Source: Geobacteraceae bacterium
GTDB lineage: Bacteria > Desulfobacterota > Desulfuromonadia > Desulfuromonadales > Desulfuromonadaceae
Direction: 5' to 3'
Assembly: GCA_020201305.1 (NCBI GenBank)
Contig: JAIVHC010000180.1
Coordinates: 1 to 12,328, forward strand
Length of the DNA stretch: 12,328 nt
In this document: positions 6,543-12,328 of the stretch, piece by piece
Layout: each line of letters opens with the position of its first letter
How positions within the stretch are numbered: position 1 is the first letter of the stretch
The notes under the pieces: generated by a model
Databases searched by the model: none
Seen by the model: the letters and a program-made list of their open reading frames with translations, nothing else
Told to the model about the DNA's origin: nothing
Made by a program: the position numbers and the translations under genes

Positions 6543-7755
6543 ACCAGTTTTTCATACGCTGCATAACCTTTTCGAACAGCCCCTGCTCACCGCGACTGAA
6601 ATTTTCCATTTCCTGATGCTGGCTGCCGTATATCACGAGGCCGACACCAGTGGCATACACCGGAGAATTGACCACGTCTATAAGTCCGCCGACTCCCTGG
6701 GGCACTCCTCGTCGTACCGGCATACTGAAAATCTGCTCTGCAAGTTCGGGCATTCCGGGGAGGATACTGGTACCGCCGGTAAGAACAATACCGGAAGCGA
6801 TCATATCCTCGTACCCGCTTTTGATGACTTCACGGTTGATAAGATTGAAGATCTCCTCGACCCGGGGCTCAAGAATTTCTGCCAACAGTTGGCGCGATAA
6901 CACCCGCGGTTCGCGCCCTCCTACGGAAGGAACCTCAATGGTTTCATCCTTGCCTACCATATCAGTGAAACAGCAGCCGTATGCCTGTTTGATGCGTTCG
7001 GCTTCGGCCATGGGGGTGCGTAGGCCTACCGCAATATCGTTGGTTAAATGATTGCCTCCCAGAGAGAGCACAGTAGTATGCTTGATCGCCCCATCGACAA
7101 ATATCGCCAAGTCGGTAGTTCCACCGCCGATATCTACGATCGCGACACCGAGTTCCTTCTCTTCGGGGAGCAATACCGATTCTGCAGATGCGAGCGGCTC
7201 GAGAACAATATCCGCCACATTGACATCTGCACGGTTGCAGCTTTTAATAATATTCTGTGCACTCGCTACGGCACCGGTTACCACATGGACGCGGGCCTCC
7301 AGACGTACGCCACTCATCCCCAGGGGTTCTTTAATCCCGTCCTGGTCATCAATGATATATTCCTGCGGCAACACGTGGAGGACCTCTCGATCCATGGGGA
7401 TCGCAATCGCTTTTGCGGCGTCGATAACCCGATGGATATCATCATCGGTAACTTCGCGGTTCTTTATGGCGATAACACCCTGGGAGTTCATCCCGGTTAT
7501 GTGCGCTCCGGCAATGCCGGCAAATACCGAGTTAATCTCACATCCGGCCATCAACTCCGCTTCCTGGATAGCCTTGCGGATTGCCGCCACCGTGCTTTCG
7601 ATATTGATTACCGCACCTTTGCGAATCCCTTTGGAAGGGCTGGTGCCAATACCCACGATCTCAAGATCATTTTCAGTAACACTGCCAATGATGGCACAGA
7701 TCTTCGTCGTTCCTATATCCAGCCCTACAATTAGGTTTTCTTTTTGGTTACTCAT
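6526..7755 (-). CDS. ftsA: Cell division protein FtsA
   Basis: FtsA is an actin-like ATPase that anchors FtsZ to the inner membrane and recruits later division proteins. The 409 residues are the normal length. Motifs of the actin fold are in place: phosphate-1 GLDIGTTK (11-18), phosphate-2 VDIGGGTTD (207-215), and the adenosine motif SGIVLTGGTSILPG (321-334). Between 84 and about 165 lies the 1C subdomain that replaces actin 1B. The last 18 residues (from GLFEKVMQRMKNWF) form an amphipathic helix with hydrophobic and Lys/Arg faces, the membrane-targeting sequence. The start ATG 7755 follows GGAAGGA at suitable spacing. It lies 77 bp after ftsQ and 83 bp before ftsZ. Those gaps are wider than in the mur part, so internal promoters are possible. 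Confidence 0.98.
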   Translation of the reverse strand: MSNQKENLIVGLDIGTTKICAIIGSVTENDLEIVGIGTSPSKGIRKGAVINIESTVAAIRKAIQEAELMAGCEINSVFAGIAGAHITGMNSQGVIAIKNREVTDDDIHRVIDAAKAIAIPMDREVLHVLPQEYIIDDQDGIKEPLGMSGVRLEARVHVVTGAVASAQNIIKSCNRADVNVADIVLEPLASAESVLLPEEKELGVAIVDIGGGTTDLAIFVDGAIKHTTVLSLGGNHLTNDIAVGLRTPMAEAERIKQAYGCCFTDMVGKDETIEVPSVGGREPRVLSRQLLAEILEPRVEEIFNLINREVIKSGYEDMIASGIVLTGGTSILPGMPELAEQIFSMPVRRGVPQGVGGLIDVVNSPVYATGVGLVIYGSQHQEMENFSRGEQGLFEKVMQRMKNWFGEFF

Positions 7756-7832
7756 TCCAGTCCTTCCTGTGCCATCCGGATAACAGTACTACGCAGGTAT
7801 AGTGTTTCTCGACATATGCGAGTAATTTCCGT

Positions 7833-8669
7833 TTATTCCCTGCTCTCATCCAGTTTTTTAATGATGAGTTTGCCCGGAACATTCAGATCGATATATTCAA
7901 GTACGTCTAGCTCCGCTTTCAGTTTAGGGTACATATGCTCAAGCAGATCTAGTTTGGTGCTGAACTGTTCTTTCCCCATGCGCACTGTAACGCCGTGTTC
8001 CAGGGTATACAATTCGATCCCACGTTCAAAATCGACGTGTATCTGAGCGACCTCTTCTATATTGAAGATGGTGCGCTTTTCCAACAGTGCAATAACTTCA
8101 ACGACCCGCTCAAGCCAATATTTTCCCGGAGATTCCGGTGTTCCCAGGTCTTCGCGACTAAAACCTGACACCATCGGGTAATCAAGGGAATCGCCACGGT
8201 GCAGAACCTTGAAAATCTCCCCCTGACGGTCTACATAGTACAGATAGTCAAGGTTGATAATACAACACGGAGTATGTTCAACAATACTAACCTTGACACC
8301 TCGTGGCAACAGGCGTTCCACCTGCGCCGTCAGAATCCAGTCATTTTCCTCCAGACGCTGACCGATGAGCTCCAGATCCAAGTCAAAAGTGCCCTGCCCG
8401 TGTCGGATATCTGACAGTGCAAGGATCTCTTCAGTACTCAAGCGCTGATTGCCATTGACCTCAATGTGCTCAATCCTGAACGAATCCGAGGTACTCAGCA
8501 TGTACATGCCAAAACCCGCTCCAACCAGGAGTGCGGTGGCACAAACCAGCATAATCAGAAAATACAGCCCCCGGCTGAATATCCCTTTATAGTCTCTTTT
8601 CGGTTCTACACGTCTGTTTTTAAGACTTTTTTTACTTTTTCCCGATGTAGTGCGTCCGGATGCGGTCAT
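7833..8669 (-). CDS. ftsQ: Cell division protein FtsQ
   Basis: FtsQ is a bitopic inner-membrane protein that joins FtsB and FtsL in the divisome and links early and late division proteins. The 278 residues show the usual topology. A basic cytoplasmic tail (1-34, rich in Lys/Arg) is followed by one membrane segment (about 35-59). A periplasmic POTRA domain of about 64-134 begins FRIEHIEVNGNQRLSTEEIL and contains ERLLPRGVKVSIVEHTP. The FtsQ/DivIB domain reaches to about 270. Position between ddl and ftsA supports the call. ATG 8669 is the only reasonable start because an in-frame TGA lies 27 bases upstream. The ribosome binding site is poor (GGGATC next to the ATG), consistent with low FtsQ levels. 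The frame is intact. Confidence 0.93.
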   Translation of the reverse strand: MTASGRTTSGKSKKSLKNRRVEPKRDYKGIFSRGLYFLIMLVCATALLVGAGFGMYMLSTSDSFRIEHIEVNGNQRLSTEEILALSDIRHGQGTFDLDLELIGQRLEENDWILTAQVERLLPRGVKVSIVEHTPCCIINLDYLYYVDRQGEIFKVLHRGDSLDYPMVSGFSREDLGTPESPGKYWLERVVEVIALLEKRTIFNIEEVAQIHVDFERGIELYTLEHGVTVRMGKEQFSTKLDLLEHMYPKLKAELDVLEYIDLNVPGKLIIKKLDESRE

Positions 8670-8723
8670 GATCCCGAAAGCAGCCTTTTGCGCTCATCAA
8701 TTTGATACACAGTTCACTCCGGA

Positions 8724-9395
8724 TCATTTGTCCAGCGCTGCATCACGCAGGATCCGCTCAACAAGCTCTGCAAAATTCATTCCTTCATGCGCGGCTGCCT
8801 TGGGCAAGAGGCTGGTTTCTGTCATTCCGGGGATAGTGTTAACCTCTAAGAAGAAATATTCTTCCCCACGCAACATAAAGTCGACACGCACTGCACCCCG
8901 ACAACCGATAGTACTATACACCTTTTGTGCAGCCGCTTGAACTGCGCCATAGAGCTCTTCATCCAGAGAAGCAGGGACATTGTATTCAGTCTGCCCGGGG
9001 ATGTATTTAGCGTCGTAGTCATAAAAACCACCCTTGGCCACCACCTCCACAATCGGCAGAACATGACCGTCAATAACACCTACGGTCACCTCGCGCCCGG
9101 CAATAAAATCCTCCACCAGGACTTTGGCATCGAAGGTACGCGCCGCGCTAATCGCATCCCGTAGCTGAGCAGCGTCATGTGCCACGCTGATACCCAGGGT
9201 CGATCCTTCCCGCACTGGCTTAACCACGCACGGATAGTTGAGGTAGGTGTCGCAAAAGATATTAATGTCGGTTTCCGGATTAACAACTTTTGCATGCGGG
9301 GTCACTACCCCGGCAGCTTTAACCATGGTTTTGGTTACAGCCTTGTCCATGGCTACCGCGGATGCGAGAACTCCGTTCAATTCTTCAAGCTTCAT
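8724..9395 (-). CDS. ddl: D-alanine--D-alanine ligase lacking the N-terminal domain
   Basis: Ddl joins two D-alanines using ATP for the peptidoglycan pentapeptide. From ATG 9395 there are only 223 residues against about 300-310 in the family. The ATP-grasp part is complete: AMDKAVTK (15-22), VVKPVREGSTLG (57-68), the omega-loop FYDYDAKY (124-131), VRVDFM (169-174), and LEVNTIPGMTETSLLP (183-198). Missing is the first domain of about 80-85 residues with the GGxSxEREVSLxSG and HGxxGEDG motifs, which bind the first D-Ala and hold a catalytic Glu. The chain goes from MKLEELN straight into GVLASA. ATG 9395 has GAGGAG 10 bases upstream and probably is the native start; ATG 9413 would add 6 residues. 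It overlaps the murB end by 11 bp. As written it should not be an active ligase, so expect another ddl or an assembly error. Confidence 0.85.
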   Translation of the reverse strand: MKLEELNGVLASAVAMDKAVTKTMVKAAGVVTPHAKVVNPETDINIFCDTYLNYPCVVKPVREGSTLGISVAHDAAQLRDAISAARTFDAKVLVEDFIAGREVTVGVIDGHVLPIVEVVAKGGFYDYDAKYIPGQTEYNVPASLDEELYGAVQAAAQKVYSTIGCRGAVRVDFMLRGEEYFFLEVNTIPGMTETSLLPKAAAHEGMNFAELVERILRDAALDK

Positions 9396-10323
9396 ATCTA
9401 TTCGACTCCTCATGGAGAAAACTGATTTCCGGCTCCAGGGTTATACCGCATGACTGAAACACTGCGCGCTGCACGTGTGCTGTGAGTGCCACTATGTCAG
9501 CGGCGCTGGCGCTACCTGTGTTGACAATGAAATTGGTGTGCCGGGGCGAAATCTGCGCCCCTCCGATGCTGAAGCCGCGCAGGCCACACGCATCGATCAA
9601 CTTCCACGCCGAAGCCTCTGGGGGATTGCGAAATACGCTTCCGGCACTGGGCATTTCAACCTTCTGCGCCTGTTTGCGATGCTCCAGCGCAGCCGTGCGC
9701 CGTGCCAGGCACTGCTGTGTGCTGGTGAAATGCAACTGGAGTGTCACCTCCAGCACAACCATATCGGGGCTAATGCCACTCCGGCGGTACCCGAAATTGA
9801 GCCGGGCAGGATCCAGATGCCGCATTGCACCTTCATGCACTACGCGTATACCAACCAGCGCATCGGAGAAGGTCTGCGCGCCCGCGCCGGCATTCATAAC
9901 CACGGCACCGCCCACGCTCCCGGGGATAGCGGCAAGATCCTCTATGCCACTATATCCACTGCAGGAACACACCCGTACCAACTCCGGCAGCATCATACCC
10001 GCACCTACAGTGTAAAGTCCGGAGTCCCTCTGTTCAATATGGGACAGATGGTTCAACTGAACCACCACCCCCCGAATCCCGGCATCGGGGACCAGCACAT
10101 TGGTTCCGCGCCCCAACACCACCCAGGGCCAGCGATGGAGATGGAGAAACGCGAATAGCTGTCCTGCACCCTCAACGCTATGTGGACGCACGAGGATATC
10201 GGCGGGGCCGCCGATCTTCCAACTCGTAAGAGGCGCGAGGGGCACGTGGGTCTTTACTTCGCTTCCGGTCTCACGTTCCAGCACCCGCGCCAGCCGGGCC
10301 AGATTCTCGGACTTCCACTTCAT
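9385..10323 (-). CDS. murB: UDP-N-acetylenolpyruvoylglucosamine reductase MurB (type II)
   Basis: MurB is the cytoplasmic FAD enzyme that reduces enolpyruvyl-UDP-GlcNAc with NADPH to UDP-N-acetylmuramate, the second committed step of wall synthesis. The 312 residues are the normal size. The FAD-binding domain has GRGTNVL (71-77) and IPGSVGGAVVMNAGA (133-147). The substrate domain has FGYRRS (177-182) with the conserved Tyr and Arg, then PSAGSVFRNP (225-234) with the proton-donor Ser229. GGAQIS (254-259) and the final LEPEI with Glu299 follow. The short form, without the extra loop of the Escherichia coli enzyme, is type II. Its ATG overlaps the murC stop as ATGA, so translation is coupled. 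The 3' end overlaps the ddl start. No damage is seen in this gene itself. Confidence 0.96.
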   Translation of the reverse strand: MKWKSENLARLARVLERETGSEVKTHVPLAPLTSWKIGGPADILVRPHSVEGAGQLFAFLHLHRWPWVVLGRGTNVLVPDAGIRGVVVQLNHLSHIEQRDSGLYTVGAGMMLPELVRVCSCSGYSGIEDLAAIPGSVGGAVVMNAGAGAQTFSDALVGIRVVHEGAMRHLDPARLNFGYRRSGISPDMVVLEVTLQLHFTSTQQCLARRTAALEHRKQAQKVEMPSAGSVFRNPPEASAWKLIDACGLRGFSIGGAQISPRHTNFIVNTGSASAADIVALTAHVQRAVFQSCGITLEPEISFLHEESNRYEA

Positions 10324-11693
10324 GCGCTCCGGCCCAGGCGTTCGAGGAGTTCATCCCCTGCCTGCCACACCGATCCCGCACCCATGGTCAGTACCATATC
10401 CTCGGGTTGCAAATCGTTTTCCACCTGCTCTAAAGCCTGCGCCACGCTCGCACAGTAGCAAATCCCCCGGTGCCCATGTCCGGCAATGGCGCGCGCCAGA
10501 TCTTCCCCCTCGGCACCTTCAACAGGTTCTTCACCTGCGGGATAAACATCGAGGATATACACCTTATCCGCTTGATTGAACGCGGTGATAAAGTCATTAA
10601 ACAGCGCCTTGGTACGGCTGTAGCGGTGGGGCTGAAAGATAGCCACAATACGCCGGTTCCATCCACTCCGTGCCGCAGCCAGTGTTGCGCGAATCTCTAC
10701 CGGATGATGACCGTAGTCGTCTACAAGCATGAACCCATGGGTATGCTTGACCTGAAAACGGCGCTTAACCCCCGCAAAGGTCAGAAATCCAGCCTCAATG
10801 TCAGACTGCTCAATATCGAGTTCCCGCGCTACCGCCATCGCACCCAGGGCGTTGAGAACATTGTGCTCACCCGGCATATCGAGTTTAATCTGTCCCAGAC
10901 GTCCATCACGGTTGTGGGCACAGAATTCAACGCCGCCATTCTTATGCACCACATCGGTTGCAAAGTAATCCGCCTGCGGGCTCATACCATAGGTTACAAA
11001 ACGTTTCTGCACCTGCGGCAACATCGCCTGGATGTTAGGGTCATCAAGGCACAGCACTGCAAGACCGTAGAAGGGAATTTTGTTTACAAAGCTTAAAAAG
11101 ACTTCACGTATCGCCTCCAGATCGGCGTAAAAGTCCATATGATCCTGGTCAATGTTAGTAACCACTGCAATTACTGGGGAAAGACGCAGAAACGAGCCAT
11201 CGGACTCATCGGCCTCCACCACCATGAAATCCCCCTGTCCGAGACGGGCGTTAGAATCCATGGCATTGACCTGCCCACCCACAACCGCAGTGGGATCAAC
11301 CCCGCCGTGATACAGCAGGGTAGCTACCATGCTCGTGGTGGTGGTTTTGCCATGTGTGCCCGCAATGGCGATGCCGTATTTGAGGCGCATCAGTTCGGCA
11401 AGCATCTCAGCGCGGGGTATTACCGGAATCATGAGGCGATGTGCTTCCTCCACTTCGGGGTTGTCCGCGGTTATGGCGGAACTGGTAACCACCACCTGGG
11501 CGTCCTCAACATTTACCGCACTGTGGGCATAATAAATCGTACTCCCATAGCGCTCCAGACGTCGGGTTATTTCGGTATTGCGCAGATCGGAGCCACTCAC
11601 CTCATATCCGAGTGTGAGCAACACGTCGGCAATACCGCTCATTCCGATACCCCCGATCCCTACTAAATGTATACGACGAAATCTTCCGTACAT
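10320..11693 (-). CDS. murC: UDP-N-acetylmuramate--L-alanine ligase MurC
   Basis: MurC adds L-alanine to UDP-MurNAc using ATP, the first of the Mur ligase steps in the cytoplasm. The 457 residues are typical. The N-terminal nucleotide fold starts HLVGIGGIGMSG (9-20). The ATP loop is AGTHGKTTTTSM (111-122). The central domain has EADESDGSFL (160-169) and TNIDQDHMDFY (179-189). MPGEHNVLNALGA (273-285) and DDYGHHPVEIRATL (325-338) begin the C-terminal domain, followed by FQPHRYSRT. It starts 4 bp after the murG stop with only a weak ribosome binding site, so translation probably depends on coupling with murG. It ends in an ATGA overlap with murB. The frame shows no anomalies. Confidence 0.98.
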   Translation of the reverse strand: MYGRFRRIHLVGIGGIGMSGIADVLLTLGYEVSGSDLRNTEITRRLERYGSTIYYAHSAVNVEDAQVVVTSSAITADNPEVEEAHRLMIPVIPRAEMLAELMRLKYGIAIAGTHGKTTTTSMVATLLYHGGVDPTAVVGGQVNAMDSNARLGQGDFMVVEADESDGSFLRLSPVIAVVTNIDQDHMDFYADLEAIREVFLSFVNKIPFYGLAVLCLDDPNIQAMLPQVQKRFVTYGMSPQADYFATDVVHKNGGVEFCAHNRDGRLGQIKLDMPGEHNVLNALGAMAVARELDIEQSDIEAGFLTFAGVKRRFQVKHTHGFMLVDDYGHHPVEIRATLAAARSGWNRRIVAIFQPHRYSRTKALFNDFITAFNQADKVYILDVYPAGEEPVEGAEGEDLARAIAGHGHRGICYCASVAQALEQVENDLQPEDMVLTMGAGSVWQAGDELLERLGRSA

Positions 11694-11697
11694 GACT

Positions 11698-12328
11698 CTA
11701 ACGTTTCCGTGCCGCCATACGGCACTGGTGAAGAATTAAATCTGCTGCGCCTTTTGCCGCTACACTGCGGGCCCGCCGCGCCATCATGGACAACTCCGAG
11801 CGATTTTGCAACAATTCCTTAATTTGCAGTGCCATCCGCTCCGGAGTCAGTTCCTGTTGCAAGAGCATAACTGCCCCTCCCGCACTCACTAAAGCCTTGG
11901 CGTTGTATGTCTGATGATCCCCGGCTGCCTGGGGAAATGGAACCAGCACGGCTGGCCGCCCACTCGCAGCAAGCTCGGCAACGGTGGTTGCTCCTGCGCG
12001 ACATATCACCAGCGCACTGTCGCGATACGCCTGTGGCATATCGGTAATAAAAGGTACCACCTCCACCTGTTCTCCGCATCCGGCCCGGGTGTAGGCACTT
12101 CTGACCTCCTCCAACTGGGTATGCCCGCTCTGATGCATAACCTTCAGAGTGGGCATCTGCTGCAGCAGCTTTGCTACCGCAGGCACCATGCATTCATTGA
12201 GAGGACGCGCACCCTGACTTCCCCCGAATATCAGGATGCGCGGGGCCACACCACTCCAGGGGGGAAGGGTAAAGAGCTCGGCGTGCACCGGGTTTCCACT
12301 CAGAGACACTTTGGATGCGGGAAATTCC
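11698..12328 (-). CDS. murG: MurG glycosyltransferase, C-terminal part (runs off the right edge)
   Basis: MurG transfers GlcNAc from UDP-GlcNAc to lipid I, making lipid II on the inner face of the membrane. The frame is open to the right edge and the extra codons (EFPASK before VSLSGNPVHAEL) fit MurG, so the GTG at 12309 is internal and not the start. About 210 C-terminal residues are visible of a usual 350-360. GNPV is followed by ILIFGGSQGARPLNE, the start of the UDP-GlcNAc domain. VVPFITDMPQAY, then CRAGATTVAELAASGRPAVLVPFP, carry the donor-binding Glu, and PQAAGDHQTYNA follows. The TAG stop at 11698-11700 is 4 bp before murC. The N-terminal membrane-associated acceptor domain lies outside the window. 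Confidence 0.96.
   Translation of the reverse strand, partial: EFPASKVSLSGNPVHAELFTLPPWSGVAPRILIFGGSQGARPLNECMVPAVAKLLQQMPTLKVMHQSGHTQLEEVRSAYTRAGCGEQVEVVPFITDMPQAYRDSALVICRAGATTVAELAASGRPAVLVPFPQAAGDHQTYNAKALVSAGGAVMLLQQELTPERMALQIKELLQNRSELSMMARRARSVAAKGAADLILHQCRMAARKR

Noticed and set aside
7052..7783. Plus-strand open frame of 243 codons opposite ftsA
   Set aside because: Ser/Thr/Ile-rich composition is a by-product of the FtsA codons; FtsA is complete on the other strand.
7756..7832. Possible promoter in the ftsQ-ftsA gap (TTACTC and TATACC, 18 bases apart, minus strand)
   Set aside because: The -35 element matches the consensus at only two positions and there is no further support.

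Overview
The window holds the distal part of a division and cell-wall (dcw) cluster, followed by a small redox and signalling region and the end of a selenium-metabolism gene. GC content looks moderate (about 50-55% by eye). A Gram-negative bacterium is indicated by the murG-murC-murB-ddl-ftsQ-ftsA-ftsZ order, the FtsA/FtsZ end motifs and the inner-membrane sensor. The cobalamin-type radical SAM protein, ferritin-like protein, selD and family-specific GGDEF sequence suggest an anaerobe or microaerophile of the Desulfobacterota/Chrysiogenota type. That placement is an impression from protein style, not a proof.

Layout. Everything except selD is on the minus strand, so transcription runs right to left. 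From the right edge: murG (5' part outside the window), murC, murB, ddl, ftsQ, ftsA, ftsZ (12328 to 5294), very tightly packed from murG to ddl, with gaps of 54-83 bp between the later genes. A good intrinsic terminator at about 5184-5220 closes the cluster. Next come a radical SAM gene with a ferritin-like diiron gene 21 bp behind it, then a flavin reductase with a strong ribosome binding site. After these is a membrane-bound HAMP sensor with a GGDEF diguanylate cyclase domain, now split into two reading frames (2176-561). At the left edge the 3' part of selD runs on the plus strand and converges on the GGDEF gene; a long imperfect hairpin lies between them.

Function. MurG, MurC, MurB and Ddl make peptidoglycan precursors. 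FtsQ, FtsA and FtsZ build the division ring. The radical SAM and ferritin-like pair is of unknown function.

The most notable thing is not a new system but a set of lesions in otherwise well-preserved genes. Ddl lacks its whole N-terminal domain. The HAMP/GGDEF protein has lost a stretch between sensor and cyclase together with the reading frame. The flavin reductase has lost its normal stop and runs about 50 codons into the next gene. These may be real deletions or assembly errors; raw reads would tell. I see no CRISPR array, tRNA, rRNA, insertion sequence or phage gene, and no intergenic stretch over 300 bases.
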